From Ceratotherium simum simum (Eukaryota; Chordata; Mammalia; Perissodactyla; Rhinocerotidae): a stretch of DNA of 64,000 bases. The notes below the pieces were generated by a model that saw nothing but the letters and a program-made list of their open reading frames with translations, was not told where the DNA came from and ran no database searches. Below are positions 47,990 to 61,104 of this stretch, in pieces. Position 1 is the first letter of the stretch, and each line of letters begins with the position of its first letter. The stretch lies in NCBI RefSeq assembly GCF_000283155.1, contig NW_004454159.1, positions 20,691,602 through 20,755,601 of the forward strand, read 5' to 3'. The position numbers were made by a program, and so were the translations under genes.

Positions 47990-49468
47990 TTATATTCTTA
48001 AAATTTTTTATTGCCGTATAATTGACATATAATAAACTGTACAAATTTAAAGTATATAATTGTATAAGTTTTGACATATGTGTACACCTGTGACACTACC
48101 ACCACAATTGAAGTGATGAACATATCCATCATTTCTATAAGTTTCTTTGTGCCGTTTTGTAATTTCTCCCCCTCCTCCCTGTCCTCTGTTCATTCTCAAG
48201 CAACCACTAATCTGCTTTCTGTCTCTACACTTCAGTTTATATTTCCTAAAATTTTATATAAATAGAATCATACACTATGCACTCTTTTTTTGTCTGACTT
48301 CTTTTATATAGCATAATTACGTTGAGATTCATCCATGTTGGTGTATATATCACTTGTCTGTAGTAGTACACTTTGATTTCTCTTATCCCATCCTTTGTGC
48401 TAGTCTTGTCATATAGTTTAATTTTACATGTTATAAAATCGATTATTTTTACATTATTTTTATTTTTATTTAAACAATTATCTGCTACAGAGATTTAAAT
48501 GATAAGAAAAAGGTATAATTTACCCATTTCCGGATTTTTAAAATTTCCTTTGAGTCTTCCTAGTTGACCCATAGATTATTTAGAAGTGTGTGGTTTAGTT
48601 TCCAAGTGTTTAAAGATTTTTCTGTCATCTTTCTGTTATTGATTTCTAGTTTTACTCCATTGTGGTTGGAGAATGTACTCTGCATTATTTCAATTCTTTT
48701 ACACTTGAGGATCAGAATATGGTCTATCTTGTTATGTATTCCATGGAATCTTGAAAAGCATATGTAATCTGCTCTTGTTGAGTGTAGTGTTCTATAAATG
48801 TTGATTAGATCCTGTTGGTTGGTGTTGTTGAATTCTTCTATATCCCTGCTGATTTTCTGTGTAGCTGCTCTATCAATTGTTGAGAGAGAGGTGTTGAAGT
48901 ATTCATTGTGGATTTGTCTATTTCTCCTTTTGATTTTATCAGTTTTGGTTCATATATTTTGTAGTGCTGTTGTTTGACGCATACACATTTAAGATTGCTA
49001 TGTCTTCTTGGTAGATTGACCCTTTTATCATTATGTAATATTCCCCTTTGGGCCTGGTGATTTTTTTTTCTCTGAAGTGTACTCTATTTGATATTAATGT
49101 TGCCATTCTTGCTTTCTTTTTATTAATGTTTACATGACATATTTTTTTCTATTCTCTTACTTCCAGCCTATGTTATTATGTTTGTAGTGAGTTTCTTGTA
49201 GACATCATATAGTTGCGTGATTGTTTAAAAATCTGCTTTGCCAATCTGTCTTTTAATTAATGTATTTAGACCATATAAATTTAGTGTAATTATTGATATG
49301 TTAGGGCTTAAGCCTGCTATTTTATATTTTGTTTTTTGTTTGTTCTGTTTTATTTCTCTGCTTTCTTTTTCCTGCCTTTTGGTTGGTTACTAAAACATTT
49401 CTTAGAATTTTCTTTTGATTTATTTATGTTTTGAATGCATCTCTTTTTCTGGTTTTTTTGGTGGTTGT

Positions 49469-49508
<40 letters not shown>

Positions 49509-52285
49509 CACACACATATATCTTATTGCAGTCTACTAGTGCTGTTATTTTATTATTTTGAGTGAAGTACAGAAATCTTACCTTCCTTTATGCCCCTCCA
49601 CCTTCCTCCATTTGTCATATAATTGTCTTAAATATTTCCTCTATATAGATTTAAAACCACATCAGACAGTGTTGTGATTTATGCTTCAACCGTGAAGCAT
49701 ACTTTATAAAACTCAAGAGGAGAAGCAAAACCTCTTGTATTTACCCATATTTTTGCTTATCATGTTCTTTCTTCCTTCTTGATGTTCCAAGCTTCCTTCT
49801 TTTATTGTTTCCTTTTGTTTAGTGAATTTCCTTTAGTCATTCTTTTAGGATAGATCTGCTGGTGACAAATTATCTTAGTTTTTCTTCATCTGAGAATGCC
49901 TTGATTTTACCTTCTTTCCTGTAGGATACTCATCCTTGGTATAAGATTCTAGGTTTACAGGTATTTTCTTTCAGCACTTTAAAAATATTGTACCACTTCC
50001 TTCTGGCATCCATGGTTTCTGATGAGAAATCCGCTGTCATTTCAATAGATTTCCCCCATAGATAAGATGTCATTTTTCTCTGGCTGCTTTCGGGAGTTCT
50101 TATCTTTAGTTTTCAGGAGTATAATTATGATGTGTCTTGGCATGGATTGGTTTTATCTTGTTTGGGGTTCACTCTGCTTCTTGAATCCGTATGTTCATGT
50201 GTTTTGCCAAATTTCATAAGTTTTCAGCCATTTTTTTTAAGTGCTTTTTCAGCCTCACCCTCTTTCTTCTCTACTTCTGGGATTCAATGACAAGAATGTT
50301 AGATCTTTTGTTATAGTCAGTCTCACAAGTCACCGAGTCTCTCTTCATTTTTATTTTTTAGTCTTTTTTTCTCTGTTGTTCAGAGTGGGTAATTTCAATT
50401 GTTCTATCTTCCAGTTCATGGCTTCTTTCCTGTGTTCACTCCTTTCTGCCATTGAGCCCATTTACTGAGCTTTTATTTAAATTATTGTATTTTTCAGTTC
50501 TAAATTTCTATTGGGTTCTTCTCTATATCTTCTACTTCTTTGATGAAACTTTCTATTTTTTTGATGAAGCTTTCTATTTTTTCATTTGTTTCAAGTGTGT
50601 TCTTAATTGCTCTTAGAAAAAGCATTTTATCAGAGCTGCTTTAAAATCTTTACCAGATAATTTTAACATCTCTGTAATCTCAATGGTGGCATCTATTAAT
50701 TGTCTCTTTTCATTCAGTTTGAGATTTTCCTGGTTCTTGATATGATGAGTGATTTTTCAGTGGAAACCTAGATATGTTCATATTATGTTATTAGACTTTG
50801 GATCTTATTTGTACTTTCTGTTTTAGGTAGCTTTCTTTGACATTACTTGGGCAGGGAAAGGGCAACACTGCTTCATTAGGGTGGGGATAGGAGTTTTAGC
50901 TTCCTGCCTGGTCTCTGGTGACACCACAGGGGGCGGGAAGACTTGTTACTGGTTGGTGGGGATGAAAGACCTGGCTCCCTTCCTGGCCTTCTCTGACACC
51001 ACCCTAACAAGAGTGTTGTGGTGCCCCATTAGGGCCTCACAAAGGTGGAAACATAGGCTCCCCCCTGGCTCTTTGCTGATGTGGATGGAGTGGGGTTGCA
51101 GTTCTTGTCTGTGATATCTGGCTGGAGTAGAGAGGTTGTTGTCTAAAGTTTTCTGTCTTGCTAAGCTGCCCCTTTCATGGTCCTTTGGCTAGGCAGAAGA
51201 GACTTCTGTTGAGGATTTTTTTTGTCTGCAGATTTTGGTGTTTTTGGCTTGTACACTTGTTCAGAACCAAGTCTGGGATATATGAGGAAAAAAGAAAAGC
51301 CAGGGAACTCACCACCATATTGTTCCTTGGGTCCTGAGTTCCGTAGCTGGTCTGCCTTCTTCTCTCTGCCTGTCAGAGTCTTCTTATGTTTGTTTTATAT
51401 ATAACATCCAGGGTTTTTAGTTGTATTTAGCAGGCGGAAATGGGAAAAGTCTGGGTCAGTTTTGATTAGTTGCTTTTTTCTTATTGTTATGAGTCATATT
51501 TTCCTGCTTCTTTGTATACCTGATAATTTTTTATTGGATGCCAGACTTTATTTTTATCTTGTTAGTTGCTGGATATTTTGTATTCCTCTAGATATTCTTA
51601 AACTTTCTTCTGGGACTCGCTTAAATTACTTGGAAACAGCTTTAGCCTTTTGGGTCTTGCTTTTAAGATATTTTAGGCAGGACCAGAGCAGTGCTCAGTC
51701 TCGGGCTAATTATCTACCACTATTGAAGAAAGACTCTTTTGTGTATTCTACCCATTGCCCCATAAATCTTCATTTTTCCCCATTCTGGATCATGGGAACA
51801 GGCACCATTCCCAGTCCTGTGTAAGCACTGGGCACTATTCTCTCTTATTCTTTTGGGTGTTCCTTTCCCCAGCCTTGAACAGTTTCTTACATGCGTGTAC
51901 AGATAGTAGTGAGTTGAATACTGCAAGGGACCCTCTGTTGATCCCCAAAGTTCTGTCTCTAAGCACCTCTCTTCTATCTGGTACTCTGACTTGCATACTC
52001 TAGCCATCTTGGTCTCCCTGGCCTCTCAGCTCTATATTCACAACTCAGGGATTCTTCTGGGGTCTTCCTGGGTTTCCCCTCCCTGTACCACAGCCTGGAA
52101 ACTCTCCCAAGGCAATAAGCTGTGGCAATCACAGGGCTTATCTTGTTTTTTTTCCCACCTCTGTGGGATCACTATTTTTCATTGACTAATATTATAGTGA
52201 AAACTGTTGTTTTGTATATTTTTTGGTTATTTAAGGTGGGAGGGTAAATCTTGTCCCTGTTACTCCTTTATGGCCAAAAGCTCAA
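47990..52285 (-). mobile_element. Long antisense L1/HAL1-like element
   Basis: The left end is an antisense L1 3' region ('attgccgtataattgacata', 'gaagtgatgaacatatccat', 'tttatatagcataattacgt'). From about 48550 the text is the antisense 5' half of old L1/HAL1 elements: 'ttccaagtgtttaaagattt', 'attgacccttttatcattat', 'ggtgacaaattatcttagtt', 'tttctgatgagaaatccgct', 'ctgataattttttattggat' and finally 'gtgggagggtaaatcttgtc' near 52250. Most of ORF2 is absent between the two parts, as in HAL1 ('half-L1') or an internally deleted L1. No usable reading frame remains. A CT/TA microsatellite interrupts it at 49469-49520. Confidence 0.75.
49469..49520. repeat. (CT)n(TA)n(CA)n compound microsatellite
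   Basis: About 13 CT units run into TA units and then a short ACAC stretch, inside the antisense L1. Confidence 0.92.
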
Positions 52286-52794
52286 TATCTGTTTTTGACA
52301 TCTGCAAAATGTGTGACTGGAATAAATCATCTCTCAGCCTGCCTCTCACTCGATTATCCAATGATTCTATAGTTTGAAATTCAAGTCTACAAAGTGGATA
52401 AAGTCACTGCTCTCTCTTCCTATATGTGGAACACTTAGTCACAGGATAGACTTTTAAAAACTTACACTTAAATAGACTTGCTAAGTGCTAGTTACTTTTC
52501 TAAATCCACAATCCCTTATCTGCCACCTGTGGAGCCAGTTTTATATTTTCCTATTTTAGGAATGTGTATATACCAAATGTAACTTTATAACCCAAGCTGA
52601 GTCTGAGGCAGCACTCTGTGATCAGATACATTCATATTTCTGTAGCAAAAAATATGACTATTAATACTCAGTAGGATAAATAATGATTATACATAGCCTA
52701 ATTTCAGTTTTGTTCAAGTTTTGCTGCCAAATGAGTTTGTCAGATCTTTAGGTTTTTAGTTATTTGGTTTGAGAGTTTGTGATGAGGGATTATG
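52286..52794. other. Unassigned sequence
   Basis: No gene or repeat recognised. Confidence 0.4.
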
Positions 52795-53000
52795 TACATG
52801 TACTAACTTATTTAATCCTCACAATCAACCTTTGAAATAGGCAGTATACTTATGACCATTTTACAAATGAAAGAATGAAGCTAGAGAGTTAAGTAACTTG
52901 CCCAAAGTCAACAGCCAGCAAGGGGTAGATCTAGGATTCAAATCCAGATATCTTGGCCTCAGTTTCCAGGGTCTTATCCATTGTACTTTACGGCCCTTCT
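52795..53000 (-). mobile_element. MIR SINE, nearly complete
   Basis: The plus strand shows 'taacttatttaatcctcaca', 'gaccattttacaaatgaaag', 'ttaagtaacttgcccaaagt' and 'agatctaggattcaaatcca', the inverted MIR. Confidence 0.88.
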
Positions 53001-53649
53001 CAAGAGGCCTCCAGCCAGGGAAATACAGGAAGTCAAGCCTGACCCTCAGTACTCTTCATGGCAAAGGGCTACTTGGGGACTAGGTTGATCTTCACCAGGA
53101 GGCACTCTCTGTGCTACCATGATCTAAGGATGCATTTGTACTTGGCTTGGATCCCAGGTAGACTCTCGCCTATGTTATGGAAGCTCCTAGATTTCCTGCA
53201 TGTATACATCAGGGTGCTTGGGGGCCTATTATGATTGGAACCTGAGTCTGATGTCATCTGAGTTCTATGTCTGGCACATCAGATTACCTAGTAGTTGTCT
53301 AACATGGAAGGTTAGATATTTTAGGATGGGTTTTTATTGTATCCATATTTGAAAGTTGGTGTCTGATTGTCTTAGCTAAAGGCCCTGTTTGTTGTTACTG
53401 ATGTCCCAAGGTGCCCCAGGATCCTCTTTAGAGTCTTCAAATCTACTTTTGGTTGTACAAGTTGTGCCCTGCATAGAACTCATGACTAAGAGGGTAACTG
53501 GGGGCCAGAATGGAGTCTTTGTCCCACTCCACAAATCCTGTGTCTGCCCAGCCTAATGCACTGTATTAGGGCTGCAACTGCTGAGAGGAAGGGGTGCCTT
53601 GTTCTAGGGCATACACAAGAGGTCCATGGACTACATGTGGTTCTGTCCC
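53001..53649. other. Unassigned sequence
   Basis: Unique-looking, moderately GC-balanced DNA with no assignable feature. Confidence 0.4.
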
Positions 53650-54042
53650 TTGTGGACTGAATTGTGCCCCCCCATTCATATGTTGAAGTCCCAACCCCCA
53701 ATGTGACTACATTTGGAAATAGACCCTCTATGGAGGTAAGTAAGGTTAAATGAAGTCATAAGGGTGGGGCCCTGGTATGATAGAACTGGTGTCCTTATAA
53801 GAAGAGGAGGAGACATCAGAGCTTGTTCTCTCTCCAGGCACACACAGAGGAGAGGCCATGTGAGGACACAGTGAGAAGGTAGCTGTCTACAAACCAGGAA
53901 GAGAGTCCTCACCAGAAATCTAATTTTCTGGCACCATGATCATGGACTTCTAGGACCTAAAACTCTGCAAAAATAAATGTCTGTTGTTTAAGTCACCCAG
54001 TCTGTGTTATTTTGTTATGGCAGCCCAGGGAGACTAATATAC
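53650..54042 (+). mobile_element. MLT1A-type LTR (ERVL-MaLR)
   Basis: In order: 'tgtggactgaattgtgcccc', 'cattcatatgttgaagtccc', 'ggtggggccctggtatgata', 'tgtccttataagaagaggag', 'ccatgtgaggacacagtgag' and 'aataaatgtctgttgtttaa', ending at 'gggagactaatatac'. The polyadenylation signal aataaa is intact. At about 390 bp it is a complete solo LTR. Confidence 0.92.
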
Positions 54043-54847
54043 CTAGCTACCATAGGGAGGCAAGGTAGAATGACCCTGGAAGGGAGTCCGCCAAACATCT
54101 ATAGACTGAATACCTAGCACACATAAATGTGGCAAGCTGAGGTAGTGCTTAAAATTACCCTGACTTTTCCTTATTAATACATTGTACTAATTATTTAAGC
54201 TCGATTTTATGCCTCCTTCTTTTATTCTAGTTTTCTCAAAAAGTGAGGTAAACAACAAGCTGGCTCTTACACGTTGTATTCCTGGAGGTCTATCTTCTGC
54301 ACAAGCTCTAGTATTATGCCTAATCCACGTGTAATACTACACATTATTAGTTACTGAAGAGAGAAGTAGAGAAAATGTGGACACAGTTAAAATCAATTTA
54401 CCTTTGGAGGACTATTTGGATTTGCATTTAATATGTTAGGGGAAAAGGGATCTTTATTCATCTTTCAACATTTTTAATCAGGTAACAGGGCATAATGTCC
54501 CTTTGTCTTCATCTCTGCTAAGAAAACTTTAGTTTAGATGCTCGTTTTTATAGCAACTGTTTTGCCATAATTTTATCTTTAGAATCTACTTTCATTTAAA
54601 TCTGTTCTTTTAAAATTTATTTAACAAAAATTTATTTCCTTTTGGTTCTTCCTTTCTATCCTTCTTAGAGGAATAAAAAAGAAAAAAACCTTTTTAAATC
54701 CCTTACAATAGGAAAATGTTAACCCTATATTCTATCCCCAAAGAACACATCACCTTATCATACAAATACAAGGGTTTCTCTCCACCAGTGGGATTGTATA
54801 TAATGTTAGACCTATCAGAAGAGTCGGACGGTGATGGCATATGGGAT

Positions 54848-54889
54848 GCGTTATTGTGGTGTTTTCGCGCGTTATTGTGGTGTTTTCGC
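54848..54889 (+). repeat. Perfect 21 bp tandem duplication
   Basis: Units 54848-54868 and 54869-54889 are identical. Each starts gcgttattg and ends gttttcgc, so the junction forms a CpG-rich gcgcg core. Confidence 0.95.
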
Positions 54890-57800
54890 CATCTTTTTCA
54901 GGTAGAACTATAATTCTCTACCAAGTGTTTATTTTAGAATCTTCTGGGAGGTTCTTGATAGAAATGCAGATTTGTGGGCTGGTCAAAGGCCTGCAGGCTT
55001 AGATAAGAGTCCAAGAATCACTGATTTAAGACACAAATGCTGGGAAGGCAGGTGCTGTTTCTTTACCATTCCTCACAGAGCCTTCATTCTGGAAACAATG
55101 CTATATGCATGAGATAGTTGATGAAGAAATGTTGTTGTTTGAATTTCCTTTTATTACACTAATGTTAGATAAGTTCGAGCTATTTTTGTTTTATGAATAA
55201 AACATTTTCTTTACTTTCAGGCTGAGTTTTAGAGATCTGTTAACTTCCTCCTGAATAATTAGTGCAGGAAAATATCCTTTATCAGTTTGCCATTATTGAC
55301 AATGACAAAGAAATTTGCCTTTCAATACTGAATTATCACAGTATGTGGAAGTGTTTGGAGGGCGGGGAACAAACCGTTTTCTCTTCCAGACAACAATGCC
55401 TTGCCATAACCTTGACGTGATGCACATTAATTTTACATTATACCCAGGAGTCAAGGAGAAAATTAAAGCTTCTGCTATTATCTCCCCATAAGGGCTGATA
55501 ACCTTCTGGCAGGAGGCTCAGGCATGCCAAGACGGCGCCTATCTCATCCATCTCATAATGATTTAGTAACCAGAATGCCAACACTTGGACTCGCTAACAC
55601 ATTCACCTCTCTGGCTTCCATTTTAATGAGCATTTATTTAGCCTTTGGTTAGAAAACATTTCAGTAAGATCAGATTCTATAAAATCCGATTCTAACCTAA
55701 ACTGTATGATTTTTCTTTTTATACAATTCCACACGTGTCTAGATTTGATTTTAACCTAGGAAGCATACAGTATTAGGAAACTGAGAAATTGTAATGGCCA
55801 GACTTCTAAGACTAAGACTAAATAAATCAACTTCATGAAATAGAAAAATTGAGTAGCCTATGCTTCATTGTTTCACCAGCCAAAATGTCTGTAGCTAAAA
55901 ATGAAGTAAAATAGGCAATTTGGACACTCAAATCTAAGCCCAGATATTTGCTGAAAAGGAGTAACAGATACGTGGTAATGGGAAATAGTTAATATTTTAC
56001 AGGAACCCACCCAAAATAGCAGTTAAGAAGATTATAACATTATGCAGTTTTTCACCAATTATTCAAATAACAAAGCTTTCTTTGAATATCTGTTAGTAAA
56101 AGTGCAATATGAAGTGTCAAGGATTTCTGAATGGACCATGGCACTTTACACTAAGAGGCTAATAACAACCTCACAGAATAAAAAGGAAGTTAAAAAATAT
56201 AGATATAAAAAAACTTGTGTATCTACTCATTCCAGTTTCCAGAGTTAACATGTTATAACAGCATTCCTTTTGTCTAGTTTTTTGGTGGTTGTATGCTTCT
56301 ATTATAAACACATACTGAATTATTTTGTAATCCATCCAAAGGCAACACATTATCAACATGGCAAAAGTTTGGGCCAAGTTTGTATGCAGTTAGCCTGAGA
56401 ACGGACAGAATGTGCTCCACGAGGAGAAACAGAGATGTTCATCCCCTCAAAATGGATTTTAGCTTTTGTATAGTTCTAAGAGACACTTCTTAAAATAGAA
56501 TTCTTCTGCTTCTTTTTTTAAACTGATGAGGTTGTTTGTGTCTATATTGGATGTGCCAGATGGAAAGGTTTGCTCATTAGAGGCAGCTGTTTTAGCAAAT
56601 TACCTCACTACAACATAATGACAGAGTTACAACAGACGATTGAAGAAAATCCTTTCTCTTCCCAGTGAGATCATGAAAACTAGAAACAATTTCAATGAGA
56701 TTTTTGATTTACTTTGGAAATGGTTCCGTTGGACACATGGGTGATAAGATGAGGTATTTTTTGTTCATATTTCATTCAATATTTATATATAACAGCATAA
56801 ATATAGAATATAGCTTTACAATTTGATTTCTCTTTCAACTAATGGATTCATTATCTTTGGCAGATGATCTCATTAGTTCCTTAAGTATGCATGATTCTAC
56901 TGGGGAAGATTTCTCCCTTTATATCATCCCATTTAAAATACATGTATGCCTTACACAAGATCATAGATCTCCCTTTCACATTGGAGCCCCACAATTATAG
57001 CGTTACTCTTGAGCTTCTTATAAGGAAGAGATTTCCCACTCAGGGATTCCTTGCCTAGCAAAATTCCTTTAGTTCTTCAGATAAAATTTCCTCAATAGAA
57101 TGCAACACTTATCCTGAATTTCCAGTGTTGCACACAGAATTTTAACAAGAATGTAGAAATAGTATATGTATGTATATGTAGGATATTATAATTTATAAAG
57201 TGTTTATATGTATGTGTATCTATTCTCATTTTATTCTCATAATAATCTTTTGAATTAATTATTCCCATTTAACAGAGGTGGAAATTTTGTTATGTTTGAT
57301 GACTTGTTAGGTCAAAGAAGCTGTTAGGTGGTGAAGCCATTCTATGTAATGTTCAACAAGAGTCAATATCTACCTTTATCTGGAGGCATCCAATTAGAAC
57401 CATAATATCAGGAAACATCCACCTGAGGTGTGAAGACACTTTTTATTTTTTAAATAACAGACATGCGTGTGCATATTACTGCTGTAAGCACCATGATATG
57501 GTGAAGTTGGAGAGTCTACTAGTATGTGGGTAAATTTTCATGCTTATGGTCCATTTTGATTTCCATAACACCTTGTAGGTGTCCATGACTAATATCACAT
57601 AGTTTAGTGGGAGAGTTGACACCTGGGAACCGTAACTGAACATCACGCACAGCAGGGTTCATTCACATGGTCTTAAGTTCTAAAGCTTGGCTGTAAGAAT
57701 ACGGATTGTCATTCAGGGTTCATTATTATTTCTGTAAGCTCAGTTGTTGTTGGAATAATTTAGATTCTAACTCTGGCTATTTTCTATGATGTCAGTTAGT

Positions 57801-57914
57801 AGAACTAAAATTTTTAACATCTTATTTTATGAGAAATTAAGTTTATGTGATTTCTCTGCATATATAGAAGCTTCCTTCTTAACATATTTCTCATCAGAGT
57901 GGTTTCACCTCCTA

Positions 57915-57985
57915 TATGTGTGTGTGTATATATGTATCAATCTGTGTATACATATATACACACACATATAAATAAATAAATATTT
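57915..57985. repeat. Imperfect TG/TA and AAAT simple repeat
   Basis: Mixed (tg)n, (ta)n, (ca)n and aaataaat units. Confidence 0.8.
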
Positions 57986-59439
57986 GTAATAGCCAGAAGA
58001 TTAGAAGCTGAGGGTATTAAAATTCTATTATCCTTTGACTCTCTATTAATAGACCTTAATCTTTTGGGCTCTCATCCAAAGAAATGATGAATGTTCTCCA
58101 GAAAATATGGAAACCCTGCCTCAGCAGGCTATCAGGGCATCAGTGCATCAATAAGGAACACTGGCTCACTAAACCTGAAGAAGCAATGAAGGTGGGATGA
58201 AGTCAGATGAGTCTCCCATGAGACACAAAGGTTCCCTGCAAATCAGGACAATTTTCATGAGGAAATTCTCACTCGTTCCTGAATGACCTTACTGCTATGT
58301 CTCTTCCATGCTTTCACATTCTCTCAAAATATAAGAGAACTGTCAGAGCCCACAATGCTGTGTGAGGAGCCATCCCTAGGGTCATGGTTATCAGTGACAG
58401 CAGTGGGACAAAGAGGGAAAGATGGCTTCCAGAGTCAATGGTCACCCTGGTTAAAAAAGGAAGGAAGAGCTCTGCCCCTGCCAGCAAATTCTATTGATGG
58501 GACTAAGCAATTTAAGGAGGCTCTACATTCACTCACAACTTAAAGTTTCTAAGCAAATTTTCAAAATGCAAGGCAGATGTACATTCAGTGCACCAAACAC
58601 TTCATGCTTTCTCTCCTATCTCGATCATTCAGAAAGCAGGTCCATTCTCTTGGTTCCACATTTCTTCAAGGTGTCTTGTACGTGATTTGGATAGCTGGAG
58701 GCACCCCTCTGGAGATTTTTGGCTGTGTTTGGTTCTGGGTGTCACATTTAGGCACAAATCAGCAAAGCTGGAAGGGTAAGATAATAGTCTGACATAGTAG
58801 ACAAGTTAAGGAAGAGTTCTCAAAGTCTAGAGGCAACAGGACACTAAAAAACAGAGTCACATCACAGCTGAAGTTGATTTACTTTTGTCTTATACAAAAT
58901 GAATGTCTACTAGTTCAGTTTTTGCTTATTTATTAAAATTATTCACAGCAATTATCTGAGTCCTTAATCAAATTTAGTCTGCTCTTGAATATTCAGAAAA
59001 GATTCTTCCTGAATAATGCATAGTTTCTCTCATCCTTTTCTTTTTTTCTTAGAAACTCCAATGCATCCAAGCTTCTTTTTTCGCTTGTTGATTTCAGTTT
59101 AATACATGGTTTCCTTAGATTTTTTTCTATAGTAGTTCACTATCTTCCTTAATCTTTCAATTTTGTCATCGACAAATTCAACTACTTCTCACCTCATCCA
59201 TCTTCCAGGTAGTTAATAAATATACCGGAGAATAGTGGTCCTTGTATTGATTGGTCCCAAGGGAGCTTTCCTATTAATCACTTCAGTCTTAAGGTTAGCT
59301 ATTTATTCTCACTCTGTGTGTTCTTGCCATTAACTGTTCTTCATTGGATGTGCATATTTTAAATATTCATACCATAATAGGTTATTTTTATTATATTCTC
59401 AGTGTTTCTCATGAACAGGTATCAAGCACTTGCACGATT

Positions 59440-59530
59440 TTGATGGATCTTAGAGTCTGAAACTATGCCTGCGTGTAATGAGGCGGTTGGACTGGATGAC
59501 CTCCTTCCTCTAACATTCTATGATCCATCT
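59440..59530 (+). mobile_element. CR1/L3-like LINE 3' terminus
   Basis: 'gaggcggttggactggatga' followed by 'cctccttcctctaacattct' and 'atgatcc' matches the characteristic 3' end shared by CR1-type LINEs (ggttggactagatgatct ... cttccaactc..attctatgat). Confidence 0.5.
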
Positions 59531-59976
59531 TTGTCCCCACTAGAAACCAAACAAGTGCCAGAGTCTGTCAGAGAGAAGAATAATTAGCACATCCATTAAC
59601 TTCGGTCCTGTTGACACATCTAGACTTAACTCTAATTACTGGTAGATTTCAACTGAGCCTTACTGTCCATAAGAGATTGTTAGCAAATGATAGTATATTT
59701 GATTTGACCTACATCGTACGTACTGAGGACTAATACTCAGTCAGCTTTCACACTGCTACTGATAAAAAGCTGAAGGTTCTCAACTAACAGATTAAAAATA
59801 TGTACACGTGATAGCGATACAAGAATGTAAAATTAAAGCATTTGTTGTTATTTTTGATAAGTCAAAATGTTGGACTTCTATGTAATACTTTACTTTTAAA
59901 AGTGTTTATTAAAGTAGTTGATTTGTCATTTTTTAAGAAGGGGTACACCCTAGTATTAGTAACACAAATCTATAGG
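59531..59976. other. Unassigned sequence
   Basis: Nothing assigned between the CR1-like tail and the L1 insertion. Confidence 0.4.
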
Positions 59977-60003
59977 CTGGCCAAATGTATACATATATAT
60001 ATA
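59977..60003 (+). repeat. Left target-site duplication of the short L1
   Basis: ctggccaaatgtatacat resembles ctggccaaatatatatat at 60125-60142, with a TA-rich extension towards the poly(T) run. Confidence 0.75.
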
Positions 60004-60124
60004 TTTTTTTTTTTGCTTTGCATTTTTTATTGATGTCATAATAGTTTATAACATTGTAGATTCCAGTTGTACATTATTATTTGTCAGTCGTCATATAAAT
60101 GCACCCCTTCACCACTTGTGCCCA
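60004..60124 (-). mobile_element. Severely 5'-truncated young L1, antisense
   Basis: After a T run (its poly(A) tail), the plus strand reads 'gcattttttattgatgtcat', 'aatagtttataacattgtag', 'gttgtacattattatttgtc' and 'aatgcaccccttcaccactt', the complement of an L1 3' end common in laurasiatherian genomes. Only about 100 bp of L1 plus tail was inserted. Matching ctggccaaat flanks on both sides mark the TSD. It has diverged little, which suggests it is one of the younger insertions here. Confidence 0.8.
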
Positions 60125-60142
60125 CTGGCCAAATATATATAT
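60125..60142 (+). repeat. Right target-site duplication of the short L1
   Basis: Partner of the left copy at 59977. Confidence 0.75.
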
Positions 60143-60639
60143 TAATAAAAAAATTTAAAACCACTTTTTCCTCATCAATTCCAGAGATAATATATACATT
60201 TCTGCCATCACGTGAAATTATGTTGTCACCAGACAGCACAACTGGGTTCCCATAATGGCAATGCCGTGGGCTTTCCCTACAGAGAGGCTTCTGCTGGCTG
60301 GGCCCTGGTGTGATAAGAGGCACAAATCTTAAACTGTGTCACCCTGGCCAAGAAACAAAGGGTCTCTCAGCGCCACCTCCCCAAGCAGATGCCAGAGACT
60401 GCCAAATTCAAAGTCACTCTTGCCCTCCTCTCTGAAATATAGTGTCCCTTTGAAGGCAGACCCTGCCTCATGCCTTTGCAGCTCTGACTTGTTTATAGTC
60501 TGCAGATTATTCTAGTTACTAACAATATCATTTTTGGTAGTTATTAGGAGTAATAAGACACTCTCTCTGTCCTCATCTGCTCATTTTATGACACTAGCTG
60601 GCTGGGGCCTTATACTTACACTGCTGTAAAGTTAATAGT
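60143..60639. other. Unassigned sequence
   Basis: No gene or repeat recognised. Confidence 0.4.
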
Positions 60640-60905
60640 ATTTGCTGTTATATTGATATTAATAACAATAAGCATCAAGTATTGAGCTTTATGGGCTAAG
60701 TGCTTCCGTTCGTTACTGCAATATTCCTAACAACAACCTTATATGCAAAGTATTGTTATTCCCATTACTTGAACTTGGGTACATTGAGGCACAGGAAGGC
60801 TTAAAAATTTGTCTAAAGTCTGAAAGTCACCCCTCGGTGGGGCTGGGTCTGGAACTCTCGCCAGTCCGATTGTAAATGTAGGTTCCTGATGCTCCACCAA
60901 ACCAC
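60640..60905 (-). mobile_element. MIR SINE, nearly complete
   Basis: The plus strand shows 'taagcatcaagtattgagct', 'acaacaaccttatatgcaaa', 'acattgaggcacaggaaggc' and 'gctgggtctggaactctcgc', the inverted MIR in full order. Confidence 0.8.
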
Positions 60906-61104
60906 GTGGGGCATTTCGAAAAAATTCCTATGAGAATAGATGAGTTGCAAAAAGTAGTTGTATTTATTTTCTTCCTTTTTAAAAGTATCATCAGTAAAAT
61001 AAATAATATTTCACAGAAACTGTTCTAAAATATATCACGCACTCTCATGTGTCATCGAGCAGAGATTTGTCAGGGTCGCCCCCAGGAAGAGCATCACGCC
61101 TGCT

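Larger units (their letters stand above)
54043..59430. other. Long, mostly unique non-coding stretch
   Basis: Recognisable items are few. A hAT/MER5-like remnant may lie at 54930-55020 and an L2-like tail at 55030-55135. A MIR-like core (minus) lies at about 57215-57340 ('ttattctcataataatcttt', 'catttaacagaggtggaaat'). A TG/TA simple tract occurs at 57915-57985. The interval 55250-55660 is the best candidate for conserved non-coding DNA. No open frame of note is present. Confidence 0.45.
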
